Shown: positions 43,626 through 51,953 of the stretch, in pieces
Layout of the letters: every line of letters begins with the position of its first letter
Position numbering within the stretch: position 1 is the stretch's first letter
Assembly: GCF_026723765.1 (NCBI RefSeq)
Contig: NZ_CP113524.1
Location: 2,837,001-2,901,000 of the forward strand
Source of the DNA: Lacrimispora xylanolytica
GTDB taxonomy: Bacteria > Bacillota > Clostridia > Lachnospirales > Lachnospiraceae
Direction: 5' to 3'
DNA length: 64,000 nucleotides
Notes under the pieces: generated by a model
Told to the model about the DNA's origin: nothing
The model's input: the letters and a program-made list of their open reading frames with translations, nothing else
The model's database searches: none
Position numbers and translations under genes: made by a program

Positions 43626-43745
43626 TTTGATTTACTCCTTATCTTTTTATTTATTATCTTTTTCAAAAATCACCGACACGTGCTCACTTCTTCGTCTAAT
43701 CTTTATGTACCAATCATCAGCCGCACAACTGATGTTTTCTAATTA

Positions 43746-43809
43746 TAGAATGACCGTTCTACAATTTATGCTTAGTATATCTTTTTTAGAACGACTAGTC
43801 AAGTATTTT
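43746..43809. promoter_or_regulatory. Candidate TetR operators before the nitroreductase
   Basis: Two sites: TAGAATGACCGTTCTA (43746-43761, dyad) and TAGAACGACTAGTCAAGTAT (43787-43806), the latter closely matching the site at 42782. They lie 121-185 bases upstream of the nitroreductase ATG. Confidence 0.55.
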
Positions 43810-43831
43810 TTATTGTTTTGATTTGGGATAA

Positions 43832-43867
43832 AAGAAAAAGAAGACAATGCATCTTATCATTGCCTCC
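43832..43867 (-). terminator. Intrinsic terminator after the metallophosphoesterase
   Basis: On the minus strand GAGGCAATG pairs with CATTGTCTTC (one wobble), followed by TTTTTC. It lies 41 bases past the stop. Confidence 0.75.
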
Positions 43868-43907
43868 TTTTACCTCTTATTAAAATACTAATCAGATTAC
43901 CACACCA

Positions 43908-44855
43908 TTAATGATCTTCATATTTCTTACCAGCTCCGGAACGGCCTTTTTGCCTTCGGTCGAAGGCTTCAATTGGTATTGGCCCCCGCACAACCGTACG
44001 AAGAATTTGAAGTCCCCCATGTTCATCCGCAGCGATTCTCCAGTCAACCATCAAGATCTCACCGTTTACAATCTCAATGCCTGAGATTCCTCGTGTGCGG
44101 GTGCAGCATCCGGTATTAAAATATGGGACATCTTCTGCCTTTGGAAATTTAGGTCTGTGGGTATGACCGCAAATCAGCATAACCCTGCGCCTCCGTATCC
44201 ATTCGTCATAAATTCGTTCCACTTTATGTCTTTTAAATAGATTGCGGGCAGGGCTTGTGGGGTTATCAAAGCCAACCAGATGAAGATACCGCCACAGATA
44301 ACGAAGTAACAGCATGGAGATGAACCAAAACTGGTCGTTCATGATATCCCCCTGGTGTCCATGGAGAACCAATATCTTCTGATTGTTGTTTTTATATTGA
44401 AGGACCAAGGCCTCCTTGGGCTCCAGGCCCTTAAACAAATCCACCTTCTTCTGATTATATTCATCGTAAAATTCATAATAATTCGTTTTTACGAAATGCT
44501 TTGATTTTAAATAAATATTGTGATTGCCATACAGCATGATAAAACGCCCGGTATCAAAAAACTTTTTGATGGCTGTAAACACATCGGTATGGGCAAGGCG
44601 GATCACACTGAAATTTTTATACTCCCACAATTCATCCCCGTCCCCTACCTCTACGTAGACGTAATTTTCTTTATAATAATAATTTAAAGCATGTAAAAAT
44701 ATATTCTGATTTCTAATAAACTCATCAGAAACACTGTCATCTCCACGATGGCAGTCACTAAAGAATATAAATTTTGAATTAGAATCAAATGGTATTCTTG
44801 TGGCATGTTTAAATGCCCTGGTCAGTCTTTTATTTGCTCTCTTATTCGCTCTCAT
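43908..44855 (-). CDS. Calcineurin-like metallophosphoesterase
   Basis: This 315-residue protein has all five phosphoesterase blocks: FFSDCHRGD, VGDGDELWEY, YGNHNIYL, VLHGHQGD and CGHTHRPK, holding a two-metal centre. It has no signal peptide. Long spacings and basic ends differ from small phosphodiesterases; the arrangement recalls UDP-diacylglucosamine hydrolase-like enzymes, but Gram-positive members have unknown substrates. It is a single-gene unit with its own terminator. Confidence 0.88.
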   Translation of the reverse strand: MRANKRANKRLTRAFKHATRIPFDSNSKFIFFSDCHRGDDSVSDEFIRNQNIFLHALNYYYKENYVYVEVGDGDELWEYKNFSVIRLAHTDVFTAIKKFFDTGRFIMLYGNHNIYLKSKHFVKTNYYEFYDEYNQKKVDLFKGLEPKEALVLQYKNNNQKILVLHGHQGDIMNDQFWFISMLLLRYLWRYLHLVGFDNPTSPARNLFKRHKVERIYDEWIRRRRVMLICGHTHRPKFPKAEDVPYFNTGCCTRTRGISGIEIVNGEILMVDWRIAADEHGGLQILRTVVRGPIPIEAFDRRQKGRSGAGKKYEDH

Positions 44856-44943
44856 ATTTGCTCCGGATCTCTTTTTCTTTATAGTATTTAGAAATATCCT
44901 GAGTTTTATACGGATGATAAGGAGATAAAAGGAAATAGAAAAT

Positions 44944-46089
44944 TTATGATGAAATAAATGAATGAAGCTCTAGTATTTTATCATCCCCCGGATTAGGCAC
45001 TTCTCTGCCGTCTGTGTTACTGGTAGTAACATATATAGAACCATCCATGGCCTGATAGACATCCCTCAGCCGTCCAAACTCACCGCTAAGTATCCGCTCC
45101 ACATGAACTGCCTGGGTTCCTGATTCGTCAAACGTGATGGCCACAAGTGCATTTCCACGAAGTGTTGCCACAAGGAGCTGACCGCTTCTGGGACCACTGG
45201 TGACAAAGGTGATTCCTGCCGGAGCCCAGGTATCCTCCCCGCTTTCCAGGACAGGCGAAATAAAATCATTCCCTGGCATTTCCCCGACGCCTGTAACCAA
45301 AGGCCAGCCATAATTGCCCCCTGGTACTATGATGTTGATTTCATCATGAGTCCTGTCTCCATGCTCGGAAGCAAACAGTATCCCCTGGTCATTCCAGGCA
45401 AGCCCCTGGGGATTTCGAAGTCCCAGGGCATAAACCGGGGAATCTGGAAATGGATTGTCAGAAGGAATGCTTCCATCGGTTCCAATTCTTAAAATTTTAC
45501 CAGCCAGGCTGTTTCGATCCTGGGAAAGATTCCGGTCTCCCCCATCTCCGGTGGTTATATAAAGATATCCATCCGGTCCAACTTTTAACCGTCCGCCATT
45601 ATGAATTAAGCCTGCCGGAATCCGGTCCAGAAGAATTTTCTCCTCGGATACGGTATTTCCCCCTAATCTTATACGAACCACACGGCTGTAAATTGCCCCC
45701 TGATCCTCATAGGTATACATCAGATACATATATCCGTTCGTCAGGAAATTTTTATCCAGCGCGAGCCCCATAAGCCCGCCTTCTCCCCTATTTACAAAGG
45801 GCGGGCCATATGTATACAATGTTACTGGATTTAATATACCATTTTCTATGACACGCAGATTTCCCGTGCGTTCTGTAAAGAACAACCTTCCGTCTTCACT
45901 GACCTCTACGGCCCATGGGATTCTTAAGTTCTCTGCAATGGCCTGTATCTGGGAGATATCATTTTGATTCTCAGTTATCTCCAAAGAGACATAATTCTCC
46001 TTCTGGTACCCGACTCTCCTTTGGCTCAATGTTTGAAATCTCCCGTTAAGCATGTCATCTTCCTTTATAAACATGGTATTACCTACCAT
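44944..46089 (-). CDS. Glucose/sorbosone dehydrogenase-fold protein (PQQ-type beta-propeller)
   Basis: This 381-residue six-bladed propeller shows GSDH-family motifs: IPWAVEVSEDGRLFFTERTG, GGLMGLALDKNF, IHNGGRLKVGPDGYLYITTGDGG, GLRNPQGLAWN and GRLRDVYQAMDGSIYVTTSN. Family members oxidise sugars with PQQ, but many Firmicute members lack a known cofactor. No signal peptide is present, and no PQQ synthesis genes are visible. An alternative ATG at 46053 has an equally good Shine-Dalgarno, giving 369 residues. Monocistronic. Confidence 0.85.
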   Translation of the reverse strand: MVGNTMFIKEDDMLNGRFQTLSQRRVGYQKENYVSLEITENQNDISQIQAIAENLRIPWAVEVSEDGRLFFTERTGNLRVIENGILNPVTLYTYGPPFVNRGEGGLMGLALDKNFLTNGYMYLMYTYEDQGAIYSRVVRIRLGGNTVSEEKILLDRIPAGLIHNGGRLKVGPDGYLYITTGDGGDRNLSQDRNSLAGKILRIGTDGSIPSDNPFPDSPVYALGLRNPQGLAWNDQGILFASEHGDRTHDEINIIVPGGNYGWPLVTGVGEMPGNDFISPVLESGEDTWAPAGITFVTSGPRSGQLLVATLRGNALVAITFDESGTQAVHVERILSGEFGRLRDVYQAMDGSIYVTTSNTDGREVPNPGDDKILELHSFISS

Positions 46090-46262
46090 TTTCTTCCTAT
46101 CATTATATGAAAATATTGATTTCTATGTGAGGTATTAAGGCAGATAAATATTAAGTCCGTTAAAAATGTGTTATACTAAAGCATAGGCAGCAGCGGCTCA
46201 TTCCTTACATAATGGGTATGCCTAAACATAGAAAAGAACAATGACTCGAAAGGAGAATGCTT

Positions 46263-47903
46263 ATGAAGTTAAGTAAACAAAGATTCCATATCTTTTTCAT
46301 ATTGCTCACAATGCTGTTAGTTCTGGGTGTAAGTCCCGTGTATGCCAAAGAGGACGCAATACCAGCCATCGATGTGGAGGCCACTCTTCAACGGGATGGT
46401 TCTGCAGTGATAAGGGAAGTCTGGGATGTGCGAGGAGTCTCAAGCGGCACGGAATATTACAAGGCACTTAACAATATGAAAGGTATGAGCGTCCACTCTC
46501 TTATGGTATGGGATGAGACTGGAACGCAGTTTAAAACTCTGGATGACTGGAACACAAAATTATCCAGAGAGGAAAAGGCGGGCAAAAGCGGCATATTAAA
46601 AACCTCTGATGGATATGAGCTCTGCTGGGGAATTGGAAGCTATGGTGACCATCAATACACCATTCAATATACCATCGATGGATTGGTAAAAAATTATGGA
46701 GATTACGCAGGATTTTATCACCAGTTTATCTCCGACCTTTCCAGCCCTCCTCAATCTGTCCATGTTACGATTAAAATGGCGGATACAGGCTTAACAGAAG
46801 ACAATGCCCGCATCTGGGGATATGGCTTTAAAGGTGAGGTAAAAATCGCAGATAATGGCACCCTTACCGCTATTTCTTCCAAATCATTGGGGAATAACGA
46901 TTATGTAAATGTTCTCTCCCGCTTTGAAAAAGAATTATTCCCTCAGGCCCCCAAAGCAAATATGACATTTGAAGCTCTGCAGAAATCAGCAGATAATGAT
47001 AACTCAAATACCGCTTTATATATTGCCCTATCGATAGTAGCGGCGGCTATCATTATCATTATTTTCTTAATTTCCTTCTTCGCTTCCAGATATAAGCTGG
47101 CAGATGGTAGTACCGTTCGGCTTTCAGGTATGAAACAAATTGAGGTGAATTACTCCATTCCATTCGGCGGCAGTATCCCTGCTGTTTATTCTACGATGCA
47201 GTTGCTTCGCAGGAACATTTCCTTTGATAAGCTTATCAGTGCTTATTTCATTCGTTGGCAGGAAACTGGCTATATTCATATGGAAAAACAGAAGGCAGAA
47301 GCTATCGTGTTTTATCCGGATAAAACACCTGACTCCCAGTTAGAGCGTTCACTATACGATATCTTAAGTTATGGCACCGATGCCACGGGAATTCTTTTGA
47401 TTTCAGACCTGGAAAAAAGAGGGGAAGAGCTTTATGATAAGCTTAATGCCTGGGAGGAATCAGTGAAGCAGGAAGGGGAAGAGGAATTAATCCGCTCAGG
47501 CGCAGCGGCTGCCGGTGAGAAGGGAGCTGTCCTGTTTACTGCTTCCGGCTTTGAGCAGGCAAAACGGATACTGGGACTTCAAAAATATCTCCTGAAGATG
47601 ATTATGCAAAAAGAAGACAAAGAGGCAGACAGACAGCTTTGGGGAGATTATTTTGTAATCGCTGCCTTGTTTGGTATTGGTGATAAGGTCTTAAAACGTT
47701 TTAAAGCCCTTGATCCTTCCCATTTCGATTATTTCGCTGGAAGATATGGCTGTAATTCCTACAGCATGTTTTACCTTATGACTATGACAAACCATATCTC
47801 CAGCACTGCATCTCCCAGTTCAAATATAAACGGTATGGGAGGCGGTACCAGTTCCTTTGGAGGCGGCGGTTTCTCTGGAGGCGGTGGCGGAGGAAGCCGT
47901 TAA
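46263..47903 (+). CDS. DUF2207 family membrane protein
   Basis: This 546-residue protein has a signal peptide (residues 1-28, cleavage after VYA) and an extracytoplasmic DUF2207 domain to about residue 250 (RDGSAVIREVWDVRG, GDYAGFYHQFI). A transmembrane helix lies at about 248-272, followed by a cytoplasmic region and a glycine-rich tail (GGGFSGGGGGGSR). The ATG at 46263 is 7 bases after AAAGGAG; the ATG at 46257 nearly touches it. The role is unknown; the tail is characteristic of the family. Single gene with its own terminator. Confidence 0.88.
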   Translation: MKLSKQRFHIFFILLTMLLVLGVSPVYAKEDAIPAIDVEATLQRDGSAVIREVWDVRGVSSGTEYYKALNNMKGMSVHSLMVWDETGTQFKTLDDWNTKLSREEKAGKSGILKTSDGYELCWGIGSYGDHQYTIQYTIDGLVKNYGDYAGFYHQFISDLSSPPQSVHVTIKMADTGLTEDNARIWGYGFKGEVKIADNGTLTAISSKSLGNNDYVNVLSRFEKELFPQAPKANMTFEALQKSADNDNSNTALYIALSIVAAAIIIIIFLISFFASRYKLADGSTVRLSGMKQIEVNYSIPFGGSIPAVYSTMQLLRRNISFDKLISAYFIRWQETGYIHMEKQKAEAIVFYPDKTPDSQLERSLYDILSYGTDATGILLISDLEKRGEELYDKLNAWEESVKQEGEEELIRSGAAAAGEKGAVLFTASGFEQAKRILGLQKYLLKMIMQKEDKEADRQLWGDYFVIAALFGIGDKVLKRFKALDPSHFDYFAGRYGCNSYSMFYLMTMTNHISSTASPSSNINGMGGGTSSFGGGGFSGGGGGGSR

Positions 47904-47930
47904 ATGAGATAAAGTATAAAACGCTAAAAC

Positions 47931-47973
47931 GCAGGCTATCTTCCTTAACGGAATCGATAGCCTGCATTTTTTA
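47931..47973 (+). terminator. Intrinsic terminator after the DUF2207 gene
   Basis: GCAGGCTATC pairs perfectly with GATAGCCTGC around a 15-base loop, then ATTTTTTATTT. Confidence 0.9.
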
Positions 47974-47994
47974 TTTACCAATCAGAACTGAGCA

Positions 47995-48285
47995 TCATGA
48001 CTTAAGTTCCTCTTGTTTTAAGATTCGGACTGTTTTAATTAGAAGATACAGAGTTAAAATCATATATCCCGCTCCTGCTCCAATGGAAAATATGGTCGGA
48101 TTCAAGGGCCCAAATAACCAAAGAAAAAACGTGATTCCAGCTATCCCTCCCATGTAATGACCAAACAAAAAACCAATGGTTTGTTCCTTTAAAGATAATT
48201 CATGTTCGCCAGCGACCAGACGCTGGAGACCTTTCGTGGAAAAGATAAGGGATAAAGAGGTAAACAATATTACTCCGCTTATCAT
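47995..48285 (-). CDS. Small three-helix membrane protein coupled to the osmoprotectant transporter
   Basis: This 96-residue protein has three hydrophobic helices (about 1-22, 36-58 and 62-85) and a charged C-terminal end (VRILKQEELKS). Its start overlaps the transporter stop by four bases (ATGA), so it is translationally coupled and last in the operon. I do not recognise the family. A role as accessory or stability subunit for the OpuC transporter is possible. Confidence 0.75.
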   Translation of the reverse strand: MISGVILFTSLSLIFSTKGLQRLVAGEHELSLKEQTIGFLFGHYMGGIAGITFFLWLFGPLNPTIFSIGAGAGYMILTLYLLIKTVRILKQEELKS

Positions 48286-49847
48286 GATATCAGTCCATGT
48301 TCCTTTAAAAATTCGTGGGCAACCTCTTCCGGAGACTGCTGTAATTCATCCACCTTATAGTTCAGCTCGCCCATAACCTCGTCTGTTAACAGTGGATTTA
48401 ATTCTTCCAAAATGGCGGGAATTTCCGGATACTGTTCCAGTGCCTCTCCACGGATAATCGGCATTGCATAATAAGGAGGAAAGAATTTTTGATCATCTTT
48501 CAGAGATCTTAAATTAAATTTCTTTAAGAGGCCATCTGTTGCATAGGCATCAATCACATCTACGTCACCTTTTTGCAGGGCTGAATAACGGGGAGCATTG
48601 TCTAAGGTAATGTTTTGGCCAATCTGAAAGCCATACGTCTTTTGAATCCCGGAAAGACCATCTTCCCGGTTGGTAAATTCAAAGGTCAGCCCTGAGGTCA
48701 TACTACCTGCCTTCTTTGCAAAATCACTGATGGTCTCAAAGCCGTACTTGTCTGCTGTCTCCTGAGTTACGGCAAGTACATACGTGTTATTAAAATTCAT
48801 TTGCTTTAATACATCAATATTGTAGATATCTTTTAATTCATCTTTTACCGTCTCATAGACCTTATCCATGTCGCTGATGGGCGGGTGCTTAAGCGTATCG
48901 GTATAAGCCGTTCCACTATATTCCACATAGAGGTCAATGTCACCATTTTTCAATGCTCCAAAGCATACCTGAGTTCCTCCAAGGTTCAGCCTTCTGTTAA
49001 CTGAAATATCGGTACGGTCCTCGATAAGATCCGCCATCATATTTCCTACAATCTCCTGCTCCGTAAAATCCTTAGAGCCTATGGAAATAGTCCGGGAGCC
49101 TTGCATACTTCCTCCCAGAGAGGTAAATACAAAGATTCCTGTAAGCATCAGTGCAGCCACACTAATTCCAGCTTTCTGAACGGTTCTCTTTTTCTTCTTA
49201 GACACTGTATCTCCCTTTTGGAGACTTATAGGCGTTACTAACTTTTCTACCAGACCAATTAAAAAATCAACCATCAGTGCAAGCAGACAGGCTGGTATGG
49301 CTCCAGCTAGAATCTGGTTGTTGTTCACTGTCCTTATTCCGGAGAAAACAAGATAACCAAGGCCTCCGGCTCCGATAAATGCTGCCATGGTCATAAGCCC
49401 TACTGCGGTTACGGATGCAATACGCACCCCTGCCATGATGACCGGAAGGGCCATTGGGATCTGCACTTTTGTCAGCACCTGAAGAGGTGTCAGACCAATT
49501 CCCTTGGCAGCTTCCAGTGTCTGGGGATTGATGCTCTCAATTCCCGTATAAGTATTTTTAATAATGGGGAGCAGGGAATAAAGAACTACTGCTGACACAG
49601 CCGGAACCGTTCCGATTCCAAAGAGAGGAATCATGAAGCCCAAAAGGGCCATACTGGGAATCGCCTGAATGATATTGGCAATGGATAAAACCGGTTTACC
49701 GGCTTTCGATGCATAAGAGATGAAGATGCCAAGAGGTACGCCAATCAAGATAGCCAGACCAACAGAAATAGCAGTCAGCTTTAAATGTTCGATTAATAAT
49801 GAAATGATTTGAGGATATTCACTTCCTAAAAATTGTATAAAACTCAT
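48282..49847 (-). CDS. opuCBC: Osmoprotectant ABC transporter permease/substrate-binding fusion (OpuC type)
   Basis: This 521-residue protein fuses an ABC permease (residues 1-215, EAA-type loop LEAAKGIGLTPLQVLTKVQIPMALP) to an extracytoplasmic binding domain (about 245-521, ISIGSKDFTEQEIVGNMMADLI, LNLGGTQVCFGALKNGDIDLYVEYSG). Such fusions import glycine betaine, carnitine or choline in osmotic stress. It overlaps the ATPase stop by one base (TAATG). The pore and ligand sites are thus in one polypeptide, two copies per transporter. Confidence 0.94.
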   Translation of the reverse strand: MSFIQFLGSEYPQIISLLIEHLKLTAISVGLAILIGVPLGIFISYASKAGKPVLSIANIIQAIPSMALLGFMIPLFGIGTVPAVSAVVLYSLLPIIKNTYTGIESINPQTLEAAKGIGLTPLQVLTKVQIPMALPVIMAGVRIASVTAVGLMTMAAFIGAGGLGYLVFSGIRTVNNNQILAGAIPACLLALMVDFLIGLVEKLVTPISLQKGDTVSKKKKRTVQKAGISVAALMLTGIFVFTSLGGSMQGSRTISIGSKDFTEQEIVGNMMADLIEDRTDISVNRRLNLGGTQVCFGALKNGDIDLYVEYSGTAYTDTLKHPPISDMDKVYETVKDELKDIYNIDVLKQMNFNNTYVLAVTQETADKYGFETISDFAKKAGSMTSGLTFEFTNREDGLSGIQKTYGFQIGQNITLDNAPRYSALQKGDVDVIDAYATDGLLKKFNLRSLKDDQKFFPPYYAMPIIRGEALEQYPEIPAILEELNPLLTDEVMGELNYKVDELQQSPEEVAHEFLKEHGLIS

Positions 49848-50980
49848 TATGCCTCTCCTCCTTCATAGTCAAAATACTGCTGGCTTAACGTGGTGACCAG
49901 GCTGCTTCGTGTGATGAGACCCTTTAAGCGCTTTTCCTCATCCACCACGGGAACTGTGGATACCTGGTTTTCCGTTACTATCTTCAGTGCATCCAAAATA
50001 CACTGCTCTGGTAACAGAGACGGATAATCTTCATACATATATTCCTCAGCCAGACGGGTCCTGTCTTCCACTCCCCTCAGCCTTTTAGCCTTTACGATTC
50101 CTTCCAGATGTCTTGTGGCACGATCCACGATTAAAAGACTGTCTACTTTATTCTGGCGCATTTTTTCAATGCACTTTAAAACAGTCAGATCTTTATATGC
50201 AATGACCGGATTCTCAATCATAATATCGGATACCTTTATATACTCCGGCGAAGACCAGATTCTGTTCTTCCCTACGAAGTTTGATACGAATTCATCCTTG
50301 GGGTTGTTTAAAATGTTTTCCGGCGTGTCGTATTGAAGAACATCACCGTCCTTCATAATGCAGATCATATCCGCGATTTTAATGGCTTCATCCATGTCAT
50401 GCGTTACAAAAACAATGGTCTTTTTAAGCTTTGCCTGGAGCTGCACCAGCTCATCTTGAAGGTCAGACCTTGTCATGGGGTCAAGCGCTGAAAAAGGTTC
50501 ATCCATGAGAATAATATTGGGGTCAATGGCAAAGGCTCTGGCAACCCCCACTCTCTGCTGCTGCCCTCCACTGAGCTCTGTTGGATAACGGTGTAAGAAC
50601 TCATTACAGTCAAGGCCCACCATCTGCATCAGCTGTTCCGTATTTTTTTCAATGTCTGCTGCAGCTCTTTTTTCCAGCTTTGGAATCAGCTCGATGTTTT
50701 CCTTTACTGTCATATGAGGAAACAGTCCGGTCTGCTGTATGACGTAGCCGATACTCCTTCTTAAAGCCACCTCATCCATACTGTTTATACTTTTACCATC
50801 AATAGAAATCGTGCCCGATGTGGGCTTAATCAGACGATTGATCATTTTTAGAAGTGTTGTCTTACCGCAGCCACTCTCTCCAATCACAGCCACCAGGCTG
50901 CCACTTTTAATCGTAAATGTAACTTCATTAAGAACTTGTTTTGTCTTATATCGCTTTGAAATTCGTTCAAATTGTATCAT
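49847..50980 (-). CDS. opuCA: Osmoprotectant ABC transporter ATPase with CBS domains
   Basis: This 377-residue ATPase has Walker A GESGCGKT, Q-loop IQQTGLFP, signature ELSGGQQQRVG, Walker B IILMDEPFSALDP and H-loop VTHDMDEA. Two CBS domains follow at about residues 250-370 (PVIAYKDLTVLKCIEKMRQNKVDSLLI, ILDALKIVTENQVSTVPVVDE). CBS domains in this family sense ionic strength or c-di-AMP. I start at the ATG at 50980 with AGAAGGAGG 8 bases upstream. A 15-bp inverted repeat lies 19 bases upstream of the start, a likely repressor site. Confidence 0.94.
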   Translation of the reverse strand: MIQFERISKRYKTKQVLNEVTFTIKSGSLVAVIGESGCGKTTLLKMINRLIKPTSGTISIDGKSINSMDEVALRRSIGYVIQQTGLFPHMTVKENIELIPKLEKRAAADIEKNTEQLMQMVGLDCNEFLHRYPTELSGGQQQRVGVARAFAIDPNIILMDEPFSALDPMTRSDLQDELVQLQAKLKKTIVFVTHDMDEAIKIADMICIMKDGDVLQYDTPENILNNPKDEFVSNFVGKNRIWSSPEYIKVSDIMIENPVIAYKDLTVLKCIEKMRQNKVDSLLIVDRATRHLEGIVKAKRLRGVEDRTRLAEEYMYEDYPSLLPEQCILDALKIVTENQVSTVPVVDEEKRLKGLITRSSLVTTLSQQYFDYEGGEA

Positions 50981-50998
50981 AATTTTGCCTCCTTCTGA

Positions 50999-51040
50999 AC
51001 AAAGTAACAACTTAATTATATTGTAAAGTTGTTACTTTGT
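50999..51040. promoter_or_regulatory. Perfect inverted repeat upstream of opuCA, candidate BusR operator
   Basis: ACAAAGTAACAACTT (50999-51013) and AAGTTGTTACTTTGT (51026-51040) are exact 15-bp arms with a 12-base spacer, directly upstream of the opuCA Shine-Dalgarno sequence. The wide, bipartite dyad suits a tetrameric GntR/RCK_C repressor. Confidence 0.75.
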
Positions 51041-51054
51041 CAAATCGGAGCACG

Positions 51055-51086
51055 AAAAAAGCCTGGAGCATTTCGGCTCCAAGCCT
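51055..51086 (-). terminator. Intrinsic terminator after the BusR-like gene
   Basis: On the minus strand AGGCTTGGAGC pairs with GCTCCAGGCTTTTTT. It lies 14 bases after the regulator stop and separates it from the opuC operon. Confidence 0.85.
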
Positions 51087-51099
51087 GATAAAATAAGGG

Positions 51100-51738
51100 T
51101 TATTGGGGTGGATATAAAAATTCTTTTACCCTGTCTGACGTATCATCCTGAGTAACAAAATATATGGTATCGTTCTCCGATAACGCAACGTATGGTCCTG
51201 GCGATTTCATAATGGTATCGTTTCTGCTGACACCTATGACCGTAGCACCTGTGCGCTGCCAGAATTGTATTTCCGTGACCGTTTGATTCAAATAAGCACA
51301 GTCCTTTGTGATTTTTATTTCAAATGGCATAAACGGATTCATGGAACGGAAATGTACAGATGCCTCAATTAAGTCCTTCAGACAATCATTTAAAATCTCC
51401 ATTTCCTGTTTCTGACGGCTCACACTTTTTAAAAGATTTTCTTTGATGGTATCAATGGTCTGCCTCTTGCCGTTTTGCTGAATGTATTGTGCAGCCTTTT
51501 TCTGGGACCTGATAATAATACCATTTCCCTTTTCAGAGGTAACGATTCCAAGATCGCTTAAGATGCATATCGCCCGACGTGCGGTCTCCGGAGACACACT
51601 GTACTGGCTGGCAAGGGAGGATCGGGCATAGATTTTCTCTCCCTCCGGATATTCCCCGTTGGCAATTCGTGCAGCAACTTCAACGGCAATCTGCTGATAG
51701 CGGGGAATGGCTGTTTTATTTTTTACCTCTATGGCCAT
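51100..51738 (-). CDS. BusR-like GntR-family regulator with RCK_C domain
   Basis: This 212-residue protein has an N-terminal GntR winged HTH (residues 5-75, YQQIAVEVAARIANGEYPEGEKI, SSLASQYSVSPETARRAI), a central coiled segment (85-130) and a C-terminal RCK_C/TrkA-C domain (about 135-212, LNQTVTEIQFWQRTGATVIGVSRN, VALSENDTIYFV). In lactic acid bacteria this arrangement is BusR, which represses the betaine transporter when c-di-AMP is bound. Its position just upstream of opuC on the same strand fits that role. Confidence 0.85.
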   Translation of the reverse strand: MAIEVKNKTAIPRYQQIAVEVAARIANGEYPEGEKIYARSSLASQYSVSPETARRAICILSDLGIVTSEKGNGIIIRSQKKAAQYIQQNGKRQTIDTIKENLLKSVSRQKQEMEILNDCLKDLIEASVHFRSMNPFMPFEIKITKDCAYLNQTVTEIQFWQRTGATVIGVSRNDTIMKSPGPYVALSENDTIYFVTQDDTSDRVKEFLYPPQ

Positions 51739-51843
51739 AAGACTCTCATTTCCTTTTCTTCCTTTAATAATGTTATATCAGAATCAGTATAGCCTAAAAC
51801 CCATGATTAGGCAAGACATAGGCACAACAGCTCCAAAAACTGG

Positions 51844-51860
51844 AAATAAAGCGCTTTATT
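51844..51860. promoter_or_regulatory. Palindrome upstream of the BusR-like gene
   Basis: AATAAAGCGCTTTATT is a perfect 16-bp palindrome about 105 bases before the regulator ATG. It resembles a degenerate catabolite-response element core (AAAGCGCTTT) or an operator. Confidence 0.4.
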
Positions 51861-51886
51861 CTCTCAAATGAAAGACGTGGCATAGA

Positions 51887-51946
51887 AAATAACCGCTTAT
51901 CTACACGATGTTTTAAAGAAAATAAAGGGTAGTAAGCGGTTATTTG
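51887..51946 (-). terminator. Terminator-like hairpin after cooS
   Basis: AAATAACCGCTTA and TAAGCGGTTATTT form a 13-bp stem with a long loop, 7 bases after the cooS stop; the T-tract is short. Confidence 0.6.
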
Positions 51947-51953
51947 ATTTATT

